Shown here: positions 8,087-16,726 of the stretch, piece after piece
Layout: every line of letters begins with the position of its first letter
How positions within the stretch are numbered: position 1 is the first letter of the stretch
Origin: Antiquaquibacter oligotrophicus
GTDB lineage: Bacteria > Actinomycetota > Actinomycetes > Actinomycetales > Microbacteriaceae
NCBI RefSeq assembly: GCF_020535405.1
Contig: NZ_CP085036.1
Span: forward strand, 2,418,001 to 2,482,000
DNA length: 64,000 nucleotides
Direction: 5' to 3'
Notes under the pieces: generated by a model
Seen by the model: the letters and a program-made list of their open reading frames with translations, nothing else
Told to the model about the DNA's origin: nothing
Database searches by the model: none
Made by a program: the position numbers and the translations under genes

Positions 8087-9040
8087 ATGACCACTCTCGG
8101 CGCCCTCGGTGAGTCCGCCGTTCTCGCCCGAATCTTCCCCAGGCTGCCTCAGGCAGACGCGCAGCTTGTGGGCCCGGGTGACGATGCCGCCGTGATCGCG
8201 GCGCCGGACGGCCGCTATGTCGTGACGACGGACATGATGATTCACGGCCCCGACTTCCGTCTCGCGTGGTCGAGCCCGAGGGATCTCGGGTGGAAGGCGG
8301 CAGCATCCAATCTCGCCGACGTAGCCGCGATGGGGGCGGTGCCGTCCGCGCTCGTGGTCGCGCTGGCAGCCCCCGCCGACACGTCGATCGACTTCTTGGA
8401 GGCGTTCGCCGACGGACTCCGCGACGGCTGTGCCGAACTCTCGCCGGGTGCGGGTGTCGTCGGCGGTGACCTTTCCGTGTCCGACGTGTTGACCATCGCG
8501 GTGACAGCTTTCGGAGACCTCGAGGGTCGGCAGCCCGTGCTGCGTTCCGGTGCACACCCCGGCGACGTTGTTGGGCTGGCCGGGGTGCCGGGGCTCGCGG
8601 CGGAGGGGCTCCGCCTGTTGTTCGAGCACGGGGTCTCAGATGGTGTGCCGGATGCCTCGGCCGCAGCACGAGTAGCTGCCGAGCATCCCGTTCCGGTTGC
8701 CGCCCAGCTGAGGCCGCGGCCGCCGATCTCGAGCGGCAGGGACGCGGCGATGGCGGGCGCGACGGCGATGCTCGACACGAGCGATGGTCTCGCGATCGAT
8801 GCTGCACGCATCGCGAGCGCGAGCGGTGTCAGGCTCGATGTGCGCGGGTTGTCACGTGAGGAGTTCCTCGGTGGTGAGGACCACTGTCTTCTGGCTACGT
8901 TCCCCTCGGATGCGCAAATTCCGGAGGGATTCCGCGTGATCGGGAGTGTTGCGGAGGGCTCTGGGCTGTCACTCGACGGTGTGACCGTCGGCGGTGACGG
9001 GTGGGACCCGTACCGTGGCTGGAACGGCGGCGCTGGCTAG
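8087..9040 (+). CDS. thiL: Thiamine-monophosphate kinase
   Basis: ThiL (317 aa) phosphorylates thiamine monophosphate to the active cofactor thiamine diphosphate. It belongs to the PurM/SelD superfamily: LVGPGDDAAVIAAPDGRYVV near the N-terminus binds Mg-ATP, DLGWKAAASNLADVAAMGA is the conserved core helix, and AMLDTSDGLAIDAARIA is the C-terminal acidic motif. It probably starts leaderless from TAGCGT at 8075. The 3' end overlaps the convergent rsmD gene by 4 nt. Confidence 0.94.
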   Translation: MTTLGALGESAVLARIFPRLPQADAQLVGPGDDAAVIAAPDGRYVVTTDMMIHGPDFRLAWSSPRDLGWKAAASNLADVAAMGAVPSALVVALAAPADTSIDFLEAFADGLRDGCAELSPGAGVVGGDLSVSDVLTIAVTAFGDLEGRQPVLRSGAHPGDVVGLAGVPGLAAEGLRLLFEHGVSDGVPDASAAARVAAEHPVPVAAQLRPRPPISSGRDAAMAGATAMLDTSDGLAIDAARIASASGVRLDVRGLSREEFLGGEDHCLLATFPSDAQIPEGFRVIGSVAEGSGLSLDGVTVGGDGWDPYRGWNGGAG

Positions 9041-9600
9041 TCGGCTTCGGCCACGAGCCAGTAGATCGCGGTGTCTCCGTAGTTTTTGCGACGCTCCCAC
9101 TCGAGTCCGTCGGGCAGTTCGGGTTCGTCGCTGCGCACGCTGCGTTCGACGACCACGACGGCATCGGGGCTCAGCCGCGGGGCGAGCGCCGCGAGGTTGC
9201 GTTCGAGTTCCGCGGTGGACAGCTCATACGGGGGGTCGAGAAACACGAGGTCCCAGAACGTCCGCGCCTCGTCGAGAAAGGCTTGGACGGACTGGGAGGA
9301 CGTCGCGACCTCGGGCTTTCCGGGCCCACGAGCTTGGCGCAGCACGATGGCTGCGTTGTGTTTGGCGGTCGTGATCGAGCGATCGACGAGTGTTGCGTGG
9401 GCGGCCCCTCGGGATACGGCTTCGAGTCCGAGCGCTCCGGACCCGGCGTAAAGGTCGAGGACTCGCATCCCGCTCACTGCGTCACGCGCCTCGAGTGCGG
9501 AGAAAAGGGCTTCGCGCACGCGATCACTTGTCGGTCTGGTTCCGCTCCCGGGAACCTTGAGCGCGAGAGATCCGGCGAAGCCGGCGATGATGCGCGTCAT
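9037..9600 (-). CDS. rsmD: 16S rRNA (guanine(966)-N(2))-methyltransferase
   Basis: RsmD (187 aa) methylates G966 of 16S rRNA with SAM. The N-terminal TRPTSDRVREALFSAL is family-specific. SAM motif I is DLYAGSGALGLEA (49-61) and the catalytic motif IV is DPPY (122-125). A TAGCCT hexamer ends 6 nt before the ATG on the reverse strand. It overlaps the 3' end of thiL by 4 nt and diverges from recG. Confidence 0.94.
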   Translation of the reverse strand: MTRIIAGFAGSLALKVPGSGTRPTSDRVREALFSALEARDAVSGMRVLDLYAGSGALGLEAVSRGAAHATLVDRSITTAKHNAAIVLRQARGPGKPEVATSSQSVQAFLDEARTFWDLVFLDPPYELSTAELERNLAALAPRLSPDAVVVVERSVRSDEPELPDGLEWERRKNYGDTAIYWLVAEAD

Positions 9601-9664
9601 GCTCCCAGGCTATCGAGGTGTGCGCGATGGGCGTGCTGTCGGGCTTCGCGGGTAACCTCGACGC

Positions 9665-11815
9665 GTGGATTCACCGCTCGATGCCAAGCTCGCTTCCGTC
9701 TTGGGCGGACGCACGGCATCGGCGTTCGAGCGCGGCCTCGGCCTGACCACGGTCGGCGACCTCCTCAGCCACTACCCGCGGCGATACGCGAAGCGCGGTG
9801 AGTTGACCGCACTCACCGAACTGCCGCTCGATACGAACGTGACGATCGTCGCCGAGGTCGTGAAGGCGGTCTCCCGTTCGATGCAGGCCAGGCGCGGGTC
9901 GATCCTCGAGGTGACTATTTCTGATGGCACGGGAATCCTCACTCTCACGTTCTTTAACCAGAAGTGGCGCGAGAACGAACTGAAGCCGGGCGTTCGCGGC
10001 ATCTTCGCGGGCAAGGTTGGCGCGTACCGGGGCAATCGTCAGCTGGCGCATCCGGACTACGAACTCTTCGACGAGGATGCCGACCCTGCCGCCGTGCAGA
10101 AGTGGGCCGAACTGCCGATCCCGATCTACCCGGCAACGTCGACGGTGGCGAGCTGGCAGATCCAGAAGGCGGTGGCTATCGTCCTCGATTCCCTCGGTGA
10201 ACTCGAGGACCCGATTCCACAGGGGCTTCGCACCGAGCGGAAACTTGTGTCGTTCCGCCGGGCGCTCGATCTCGTCCACCGGCCGACCAAGGACTCGGAC
10301 TGGGGTGTCGCCCGGGCCACGCTGCGGTTTCAGGAGGCGTTTGTTCTGCAGGCGGCCCTCCTTCGCCAGCGTGAGCGACTGCGCGAGACGGCCGCGACGA
10401 GCCGTGAACCGGGTGACTTGCTGGCGACGTTCGACGCGGAACTCCCGTTCGAGCTCACGGGGGATCAGCGCGCGGTTGGCGAGGAGGTCTCGAAAGATCT
10501 CGCTGCCGAGGTGCCCATGAATCGACTCATCCAGGGCGAGGTCGGCTCGGGTAAGACCCTTGTGGCGCTTCGGGCCATGCTCGCCGTCGCCGAATCCGGT
10601 GGACAGTCCGCGCTGCTGGCACCCACCGAGGTTCTCGCCCACCAGCACCTGAGGTCGATCGTTCGCACACTCGGCCCGGACCGCGCGGCAGCCCTACGGC
10701 CGACCATCCTCACCGGGCAACTGACGGCGGCGGAGCGACGCAAGGCGCTGCTGGCGATCGTGTCGGGATCAGCGAGGATCGTCGTCGGCACCCACGCCTT
10801 GCTGGGGGATGCCGTTACTTTCTTCGATCTCGGACTCGTCGTCGTCGACGAGCAGCACCGTTTCGGTGTCGAGCAACGCGAAGCGCTTCGCGTGAAGGCG
10901 GAGCGACCGCCGCACGTGCTGGTCCTCACGGCAACACCGATCCCTCGAACGGTCGCCATGACGGTGTTCGGTGATCTCGACGTCTCCACCATTCGTGAGC
11001 TGCCCGCCGGTCGACAGCCGATCACGTCGCACGTTGTTCCCCTCGCTGAGCGTCCGGGGTGGATGGGCCGCGTGTGGGAGCGGCTGAGCGAGGAACTCGA
11101 GAAGGGCCACCAGGGTTTTGTCGTGTGTCCGGCGATCGATTCGACTCACAGTGAGCCGGCGGATGCCGAACCCGATGCACTGGAGGGGGCAGCCTCTGGG
11201 CGCGCTGCGACGGTAACCGAGACCCTCGCAGCGTTGCGCGCCGACCCGCTCTTCGCGGGTCGGCGGATCGAGGTCCTTCACGGGCGTCTCTCCAGCGACG
11301 ATAAGGACTCGCTGATGAGGGCGTTCGCGGCCGGGGACATCGACGTGCTCGTCTCCACGACCGTCATCGAGGTCGGTGTCGACGTTCCGAACGCTTCCGC
11401 GATGGTGGTGCTGGACGCCGATCGGTTCGGGGTGTCGCAGTTACACCAGCTTCGCGGTCGTGTCGGTCGTGGTTCCGTTCCCGGACTGTGTTTGCTCGTG
11501 ACGGGGGCGGAGGAGGGCAGCGTCGCGCGCGAGCGAGTGGAGGCCGTGGCATCCACCCTCGATGGTTTCGAGCTGGCGGGGAAGGACCTCGAGCTGCGCC
11601 AGGAGGGCGACGTGCTCGGCAGCACCCAGTCGGGAGGGCGCTCGAGTTTGAGACTCGTGCGGGTCACGCGCGACGGCGATCTCATTGCCGAAGCGAGGGA
11701 GCTGGCTGCCGGTGTGCTCGCCGCGGATCCGCGGCTCGATCAACACCCTGCCTTGCGTGATGCTCTCGACAGACGGCTCGACGCGGAGGCTGAGGCGTAC
11801 CTGGCGAAGAACTGA
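9665..11815 (+). CDS. recG: ATP-dependent DNA helicase RecG
   Basis: RecG (716 aa, normal length) remodels stalled replication forks and Holliday junctions. An N-terminal OB-fold wedge domain (VTISDGTGILTLTFFNQKWR, about residues 80-99) precedes the helicase core. Walker A is QGEVGSGKTLVALRA (about 290-304), the Walker B/DEXH equivalent is VVVDEQHRFGVEQRE, motif III is LTATPIPRT, and the C-terminal lobe has QLRGRVGRG. The start is GTG with TAACCT ending 6 nt upstream, consistent with leaderless translation. Confidence 0.96.
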   Translation: MDSPLDAKLASVLGGRTASAFERGLGLTTVGDLLSHYPRRYAKRGELTALTELPLDTNVTIVAEVVKAVSRSMQARRGSILEVTISDGTGILTLTFFNQKWRENELKPGVRGIFAGKVGAYRGNRQLAHPDYELFDEDADPAAVQKWAELPIPIYPATSTVASWQIQKAVAIVLDSLGELEDPIPQGLRTERKLVSFRRALDLVHRPTKDSDWGVARATLRFQEAFVLQAALLRQRERLRETAATSREPGDLLATFDAELPFELTGDQRAVGEEVSKDLAAEVPMNRLIQGEVGSGKTLVALRAMLAVAESGGQSALLAPTEVLAHQHLRSIVRTLGPDRAAALRPTILTGQLTAAERRKALLAIVSGSARIVVGTHALLGDAVTFFDLGLVVVDEQHRFGVEQREALRVKAERPPHVLVLTATPIPRTVAMTVFGDLDVSTIRELPAGRQPITSHVVPLAERPGWMGRVWERLSEELEKGHQGFVVCPAIDSTHSEPADAEPDALEGAASGRAATVTETLAALRADPLFAGRRIEVLHGRLSSDDKDSLMRAFAAGDIDVLVSTTVIEVGVDVPNASAMVVLDADRFGVSQLHQLRGRVGRGSVPGLCLLVTGAEEGSVARERVEAVASTLDGFELAGKDLELRQEGDVLGSTQSGGRSSLRLVRVTRDGDLIAEARELAAGVLAADPRLDQHPALRDALDRRLDAEAEAYLAKN

Positions 11816-11879
11816 GCATCCGCGGACATTTACCGTCATTGTCACGAATCGGTAACACCGACCGGCTATCGTGAGGGAC

Positions 11880-12374
11880 ATGAGCAGGATCGCCGTTGTT
11901 CCTGGGTCCTTCGACCCGATCACCCTCGGACACCTCGATGTGATCGAACGGGCGGCGAATCTCTTCGACGAGATTCACGTTCTCGTTGTTCACAATCCCG
12001 ACAAGACTGCGCTCCTTCCGATTGCCCAACGGGTCTCGCTCATTCACGAAGCGATCGTGGAGGCTGGGCTCCCCGAGAACATCGCCGTCACGAGCTGGAG
12101 CGTCGGACTTCTCGTCGACTACTGCCGCGATGTCGGAGCGACGGTACTGGTCAAGGGAATCCGATCGGAAGTCGACGTCGCGTACGAAACTCCGATGGCG
12201 ATCGTCAACCGCAACCTCGCGGGAGTCGAAACCGTCTTCCTCCTTCCCAACCCAGAGCATTCGCACGTGTCGAGCTCGCTCGTCCGGCAGGTGTCCGCAC
12301 TCGGTGGGGACGTTTCGCCCTACGTGCCTCCCGTGGTTGCGCGGTTCCTCCAGACTCCGGGCGACGTGGACTAG
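11880..12374 (+). CDS. coaD: Phosphopantetheine adenylyltransferase
   Basis: CoaD (164 aa) adenylates 4'-phosphopantetheine, the penultimate step of coenzyme A synthesis. The nucleotidyltransferase motif [14 protein letters not shown] lies at the N-terminus, and the C-terminal [10 protein letters not shown] matches the family ISSTxxR region. The ATG at 11880 is chosen over an in-frame GTG at 11871 because it gives the canonical [11 protein letters not shown] and has TATCGT (11867-11872) 7 nt upstream. Confidence 0.95.
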   Translation: MSRIAVVPGSFDPITLGHLDVIERAANLFDEIHVLVVHNPDKTALLPIAQRVSLIHEAIVEAGLPENIAVTSWSVGLLVDYCRDVGATVLVKGIRSEVDVAYETPMAIVNRNLAGVETVFLLPNPEHSHVSSSLVRQVSALGGDVSPYVPPVVARFLQTPGDVD

Positions 12375-12439
12375 CGTTCACGCCCGAACGGGGTACAGAT
12401 GCACGGGGCCGCGCTGCCCTAGGGTGGTGGGACTGAACT

Positions 12440-12465
12440 TGCGAGGCCGCGACAGTGGCCTCGCA
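12440..12465. terminator. Hairpin downstream of coaD
   Basis: TGCGAGGCC (12440-12448) and GGCCTCGCA (12457-12465) form a perfect 9-bp stem around an 8-nt loop. It lies 66 nt after the coaD stop. No clean T-run follows (TTCGTGCATT), so it is either a weak terminator or a leader structure of the next gene, which starts 46 nt downstream. Confidence 0.4.
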
Positions 12466-12510
12466 TTCGTGCATTAACGAGACTTGCGCCATGCCGTGGG
12501 GGTAAACGAC

Positions 12511-13176
12511 ATGACCGATACGCCGACGCCGCCCGTTGGCGCCCCGTTTGCTACCGGTTCCACACCTCCACCACCCACAAGTCCCGGGTGGGCGGGGGCG
12601 GCCACAGCGATCCATGGCCTGCAGCAGATCGCGCGCCCCATGCTGATGTCGCTTTCGCCTGCGGACTTCGGAACGATCGCCATCGATCTGCGGCACCAGG
12701 AGTACGTGTGGTCGGTGCCACTCGACCAGTTCCCTGCGGAGCCTTCGGATGTCGCGGTCGCGACCTACCCCATCGCGGGCGACGATCCCGGACTCGCAGG
12801 GCCGACCCTCGGCCTCGACCCGTTGCTGTGGCTCATCGGATTGCACGCGTTCCGCGGGGGCCGGGCATCCTGGCTCCGACCCGGTGACAAGTACCGCCTC
12901 AAATGGTGGCCAGAGTTAGATCTACTGACGGCCACCGACGATCAGCTCCACATCGTGAAGACTCTCGCCCAGGCGCTTATGACGGTCGAGAAGACGGCGC
13001 AGCGCGCTCGCCGACCCGTCGAGGAGGTTCAGCAGGTGGTCAACGCCCTCAGCCTCATGAGCGCCCTGCGACGTATTGAGGGGAAGGGTGGGTCACCGGT
13101 GCTCCCACCGATGGCGGGTGTCGTGGAGGCCCAACCGACCCGCATTCGGGGCAGGCACGTGCGTCGAGGGGGCTGA
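12511..13176 (+). CDS. Uncharacterised protein
   Basis: A 221-aa protein I do not recognise. It opens with a Pro/Thr-rich disordered stretch (about residues 1-30), followed by a mixed region and a conserved-looking WLRPGDKYRLKWWPELDLL (about 128-146). The C-terminal half is helical (QLHIVKTLAQALMTVEKTAQ onward) and the tail is basic. There is no signal peptide or clear membrane helix. The ATG at 12511 follows GGGGG at a usable spacing; a 27-nt longer start is possible. The gene lies between coaD and a convergent TfoX-like gene. Confidence 0.6.
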   Translation: MTDTPTPPVGAPFATGSTPPPPTSPGWAGAATAIHGLQQIARPMLMSLSPADFGTIAIDLRHQEYVWSVPLDQFPAEPSDVAVATYPIAGDDPGLAGPTLGLDPLLWLIGLHAFRGGRASWLRPGDKYRLKWWPELDLLTATDDQLHIVKTLAQALMTVEKTAQRARRPVEEVQQVVNALSLMSALRRIEGKGGSPVLPPMAGVVEAQPTRIRGRHVRRGG

Positions 13177-13178
13177 CG

Positions 13179-13529
13179 CTAGCGCTTCTTTTGCTCCTTC
13201 GGGGGCAGTTCCCGCAGTTGGGAGTAGGCAACCGCGAGCCAGTCACTCAGCTCATCCCGCGGCCAGTCCACCGGAAAGCCGACGTACTCGCGCAACGGTT
13301 CTCCACCGGGGCCGAACGCGACGGTTCCCGGAGTGGATCGCGCTTCACGCAAGAGATCTTCGTCGAGGAGTTTGACCCCGACGACGTTTCCGAGCAGCCC
13401 AGCGAACATGTGGCCGTTCACGAATGCTCCGAGGTTTGCGAACATGGGGCGGACAGAGGCCTCGGCGAAGTCGCCGACCAGTTCGCGAAAGCGTTCTTTG
13501 GCCTCGTCGCTCGGCCGCGGCATCTTCAT
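13179..13529 (-). CDS. TfoX N-terminal domain protein
   Basis: A 116-aa single-domain protein. The segment SVRPMFANLGAFVNGHMFAGLLGNVVGVKL matches the TfoX/Sxy N-terminal domain, in which MFG is usually conserved; here it is MFA. Stand-alone TfoX-N proteins are widespread and of unknown function. Full TfoX activates competence genes in proteobacteria, but that should not be transferred here. A Lys-rich tail (PPKEQKKR) ends the protein. It converges with the preceding gene, leaving a 2-nt gap. Confidence 0.8.
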   Translation of the reverse strand: MKMPRPSDEAKERFRELVGDFAEASVRPMFANLGAFVNGHMFAGLLGNVVGVKLLDEDLLREARSTPGTVAFGPGGEPLREYVGFPVDWPRDELSDWLAVAYSQLRELPPKEQKKR

Positions 13530-13564
13530 GCCGTCAGGTTACTTCTCGCCGGGGACGCCGCGGG

Positions 13565-14377
13565 TTAGCCCATAAGTGTTCGCAGAGAGGCGATGTACGC
13601 GCCCGGCGTCATCCCGACCGCGTCGCGAAAGTCATTGATGAGGTGCGCCTGATCGCTGTAGCCGAGCTTGGCGGCCGCGGCTGTTGGGGACTCGTCAGAC
13701 GAAAGTAAGCGGACGACGTCTTGCAGTCGCAGCCACCGGGCCACCCATTTCGGTCCTTGGCCGAGGGTGGCGCGCAGGGCTCGTTGAATCGAACGCTCGC
13801 TTGTGGCAAATCGGGCGGCCAGCTCGGCGACAGAAGGTCCGTCCTGCCCGATCGCGGCAACCACGTCGTTCGCCAGTCGGCCCACGCGTGAAATGGGTCG
13901 CTCGCCGAGCATCTCGAGGATCAATGAATCTGCGGCGTCTGCTCGTTCCCGAGGTGAGCCGTTTGGCAAGGTCGAGAGGAGAGAGTGCGAGCGTGAGTCG
14001 AGCGCCTCGGTGACGGGCAGCGTCGAGTTCATGATCGCGAGTGGCACGAGGTCGGTGAGGACGGCGAGCCCAGCGGGGCGAAGTCGGATGGCGAAAACCT
14101 CGCCTGCTCCCTGAATCGTTCTCTCCCACGCCCTGTCGTAGACGCCGGTCAGCACAAACGGGGCGGGCACGGCGCCGCGCTCGAGAGTCAATGTCACGGA
14201 AGGTGAGGCGATGATCTTCTGACGGATCGGCTCGTCGAGGCTCCAGTTCACATGCCAGTACTGATCGACCACGTCGGCCACCGCCGGATGTGGATCGATC
14301 CAACCCGCGCTGTAGCGGGCGAGGTTGCGCGGATGCAGCACGCCGTTGCGCTCACCAGGATCGATCCGGCGACCCAT
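13565..14377 (-). CDS. AraC family transcriptional regulator
   Basis: A 270-aa regulator whose C-terminal 100 residues carry two AraC helix-turn-helix motifs: SVAELAARFATSERSIQRAL and TAAAAKLGYSDQAHLINDFR, followed by GMTPGAYIAS. The N-terminal domain (DVVDQYWHVNWSL...) resembles the DUF6597-type sensor common in actinobacterial AraC proteins. The ATG at 14377 starts MGRRIDPGERNG; an upstream GTG is in frame. It is divergent from the DUF6157 gene with 61 nt between them and may control it. Confidence 0.88.
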   Translation of the reverse strand: MGRRIDPGERNGVLHPRNLARYSAGWIDPHPAVADVVDQYWHVNWSLDEPIRQKIIASPSVTLTLERGAVPAPFVLTGVYDRAWERTIQGAGEVFAIRLRPAGLAVLTDLVPLAIMNSTLPVTEALDSRSHSLLSTLPNGSPRERADAADSLILEMLGERPISRVGRLANDVVAAIGQDGPSVAELAARFATSERSIQRALRATLGQGPKWVARWLRLQDVVRLLSSDESPTAAAAKLGYSDQAHLINDFRDAVGMTPGAYIASLRTLMG

Positions 14378-14438
14378 TCCCACACCTCTCGTCGCATTTC
14401 TCCAATACGCGCACACAGCCACGTAGAACGATGGTCAC

Positions 14439-14858
14439 ATGCACTCCACCAATTACTTCGACACCTTCATCCTGGTTGCCGACGATAGCCCTGCGCTGGA
14501 GGGTGTTGTTCCTCCCACACGACCGTCACCGAGTGTCGCCGAGATGACGTATCGGATGATTGCCCAGAACCCGTACGGTCACACATCGGATGACGTGATC
14601 TTCACCGTGTGGGCGGATCGTCGTGGCATTCCGCATGACGAAAGAGTGCAGGCTCGCGAGGAGTTTTTCGCGAAAGGACAACCGTGCTTGCGTTCGAGCG
14701 ACCTCGGCAAACGCTACGGCTGGGGAATTCACTCCGATAGTGAGGGTCGGGTCGCTCTTGTCGCTGTAGACACACCCGAATACGCGATGCTCGCCGCAGG
14801 GTCGAGTCCGGAAGAGGGTCGCGTTCGAGTCACGCGGGCAATGCGCTCGAAGCGTTAG
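14439..14858 (+). CDS. DUF6157 family protein
   Basis: A 139-aa soluble protein of unknown function. Its opening MHSTNYFDTFILVADDSPA, the NPYGHTSDDVIFTVWADR block (about residues 44-61) and KGQPCLRSSDLGKRYGWGIH match the DUF6157 pattern as I know it. A TAGAAC -10-like element (14424-14429) precedes the ATG with no Shine-Dalgarno sequence. The divergent AraC gene is the likely regulator. Confidence 0.75.
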   Translation: MHSTNYFDTFILVADDSPALEGVVPPTRPSPSVAEMTYRMIAQNPYGHTSDDVIFTVWADRRGIPHDERVQAREEFFAKGQPCLRSSDLGKRYGWGIHSDSEGRVALVAVDTPEYAMLAAGSSPEEGRVRVTRAMRSKR

Positions 14859-15082
14859 GCCCGCGCGTAGAGGCCGTCGAGTGCTGCCTCGATCGTGGGG
14901 AAGTTGCCGACCGTCCGGCCGTTTTCATTTCGCAAGCGAAAGCCGCCAGCGGTGCGCAGGATGGTGCCCGCGAAAAAATCCGTGATCTGGTGACGGATGA
15001 TCCAATGCCCGTGCCCATCCTCGATGAGCGAGAAGTGCTCCGTGTGATCCACGAGTTTCAGTGTGCCCGCACCGGGCGACAT
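14855..15082 (-). CDS. Small uncharacterised protein
   Basis: A 75-aa ORF (MSPGAGTLKLVDHTEHFSLI...) with a compact alternating pattern, GHGHWIIRHQITDFFAGTIL followed by GGFRLRNENGRTVGNFPTIE, and no membrane segment. I do not recognise it. Longer in-frame starts reach 15214. The ATG at 15082 is chosen because the sequence upstream of it looks non-coding. Its stop overlaps the DUF6157 stop by 4 nt. Confidence 0.5.
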   Translation of the reverse strand: MSPGAGTLKLVDHTEHFSLIEDGHGHWIIRHQITDFFAGTILRTAGGFRLRNENGRTVGNFPTIEAALDGLYARA

Positions 15083-15228
15083 TCGGATCGGACCGCGGGT
15101 GAACGCTCGGTGAACTCGGGCCCGTAACATCCGGCGCGCGCTCGACGCAAGGGGGTTGATGGTCTCGGCGACCGATGGAAGCGTAGATGTCACGTCGAAC
15201 CACACGCTGAACAAGGAAAGGAAAGCAC

Positions 15229-15510
15229 ATGCTTACCCTCACGGAAACAGCAAGTACGGTCGTCAAGTCGATCATCGACCGCGATCCGAACGTGAACGAC
15301 GGGGCACTGCGCATCGCCAGCGGAACAAGCGAACGCGACTTCGCTATCGCCGTGGTCTCCGGCCCTGAGCCGGGAGATGACCTGGTGGAGTCCGATGGCG
15401 CGCGTGTCTTTTTGGAGCAGGGCGCCTCGCAGGCGCTCGGTGACAAGACGCTGGACGCTCAGGTGTCCGAGACGGGGTCTGTGACCTTCGCTCTCGTGCC
15501 CCAGGGCTGA
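15229..15510 (+). CDS. HesB/IscA-like fold protein lacking cysteines
   Basis: A 93-aa protein resembling the A-type Fe-S carrier fold: [20 protein letters not shown], then [20 protein letters not shown] and [20 protein letters not shown]. True IscA/SufA/HesB proteins bind iron or clusters through three Cys; this protein has none, so it cannot act as a standard carrier. Cys-free members are known in actinobacteria and have no defined role. GGAAAGG upstream gives a good ribosome-binding site. It precedes the F420 gene cofE. Confidence 0.7.
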   Translation: MLTLTETASTVVKSIIDRDPNVNDGALRIASGTSERDFAIAVVSGPEPGDDLVESDGARVFLEQGASQALGDKTLDAQVSETGSVTFALVPQG

Positions 15511-15602
15511 CGGCTCCGCAGGATTCGGGCCCGGTGACTTCGGTCGCCGGGTCCGATCCCGTTAGCCGGAGTACTGCTCGCCCCGAGTCCTACGCTGGGG
15601 GG

Positions 15603-16367
15603 ATGCTCACTCTCTTCGCCCTCGACGGGATCCCCGAAATCGTTCCGGGGGACGACCTCGGTCAGATCATCGGCGATGCCGCGAGCGAGTTGCTCGACGG
15701 CGACATCGTGGTTGTGACGTCGAAGATCGTCAGCAAAGCCGAGGGACGGGTGGTGAATGCCACCGATCGCGAGGCCGCGATCGACGCCGAAACGGTGCGC
15801 ATCGTCGCGACGCGAGAGCACGCCGGAGGAGTCACGCGCATCGTCGAAACTCGCCAGGGTCTCGTGCTCGCCGCGGCCGGGGTCGACGCGTCGAACACTC
15901 CCGACGGCACCGTTCTGCTCCTGCCGGTGGACCCGGATGCCTCGGCGAACACGATCGCGCGAACCCTCCGTGATCGCTTCCGTGTCGCCGTAGGGGTGCT
16001 CGTCACGGACACCCTGGGACGCCCCTGGCGGGAAGGGCAGACGGATGTGGCGATCGGGGCGGCGGGCATCCGTGTGCTCGATGATCTGCGGGGAACCCGC
16101 GACTCGTCGGGGCGCCGGCTCGACGCGACAATCGCGGCCGTCGCCGACGAGATCGCTGGTGCCGCGGACCTCGTCAAAGGCAAAACGTCTGGTCGACCCG
16201 TTGCGATCGTTCGTGGCCTGGGTCATCTGGTGGGGTCGCTCGAGCTTCCCGGGGCCCGTGCGATCGTGCGGCCAGCCGCCGACGACATGTTTCGACTCGG
16301 GTCGGCGGAAGCGTGGGCCGAAGGCTTCCGTGCCGGCAGCTCTCGTGAGGAGGGAACCCGCGGGTAG
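15603..16367 (+). CDS. cofE: Coenzyme F420-0:L-glutamate ligase
   Basis: CofE (254 aa) adds gamma-linked glutamates to F420-0 using GTP, completing the deazaflavin cofactor F420. The N-terminal pattern [34 protein letters not shown] is family-specific, and [20 protein letters not shown] contains conserved active-site residues. Mycobacterial FbiB carries an extra C-terminal FMN-reductase domain; this protein stops at the CofE domain. The ATG follows TACGCT by 6 nt (leaderless pattern). cofC lies 360 nt downstream. Confidence 0.92.
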   Translation: MLTLFALDGIPEIVPGDDLGQIIGDAASELLDGDIVVVTSKIVSKAEGRVVNATDREAAIDAETVRIVATREHAGGVTRIVETRQGLVLAAAGVDASNTPDGTVLLLPVDPDASANTIARTLRDRFRVAVGVLVTDTLGRPWREGQTDVAIGAAGIRVLDDLRGTRDSSGRRLDATIAAVADEIAGAADLVKGKTSGRPVAIVRGLGHLVGSLELPGARAIVRPAADDMFRLGSAEAWAEGFRAGSSREEGTRG

Positions 16368-16376
16368 CATCGAAGG

Positions 16377-16718
16377 ATGCACGTGGTTCTCGGTCTCGCC
16401 ATCCTGGTGGCGACCATTTACAGCCTCGTGGACGCCATCCGTATCGATTCGTCACGTGTGAAACACATCGACAAGATCGCTTGGGTGCTGCTCATCATCT
16501 TCATTCCGCTTGTTGGCACGATTTTGTGGTGGACGATGGGCCGAGAGTACTGGCCCCGCCCGTCCCGCACCGTCGAGGTGCAGCCCTACCGTGCATCCCG
16601 CGAGCCGCTCACCGACGACGAGATCGACGCTGCCGTTGAGGCGGAGATCACCCGCCATGAGAACGAGGCGCGCATCCGTCGACTCGAGCGCGAATTGCGC
16701 GACCTCAAGGGGGAGTAG
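16377..16718 (+). CDS. PLDc N-terminal domain membrane protein
   Basis: A 113-aa protein with two membrane helices (about residues 2-20 and 35-55) and the pattern DKIAWVLLIIFIPLVGTILW, typical of PLDc_N, the domain that anchors cardiolipin synthases. No phospholipase catalytic domain is present. The C-terminus is a charged helix. TAGCAT (16365-16370), overlapping the cofE stop, ends 6 nt before the ATG, so the gene may have its own promoter inside the cofE-cofC cluster. Confidence 0.85.
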   Translation: MHVVLGLAILVATIYSLVDAIRIDSSRVKHIDKIAWVLLIIFIPLVGTILWWTMGREYWPRPSRTVEVQPYRASREPLTDDEIDAAVEAEITRHENEARIRRLERELRDLKGE

Positions 16719-16726
16719 CCACCACC

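Noticed and set aside
7608..8807. A 399-aa reading frame covering the DUF3515 gene and antisense of thiL
   Set aside because: The N-terminal 248 residues are Arg/Pro-rich antisense of thiL. The signal peptide begins at the ATG at 8063.
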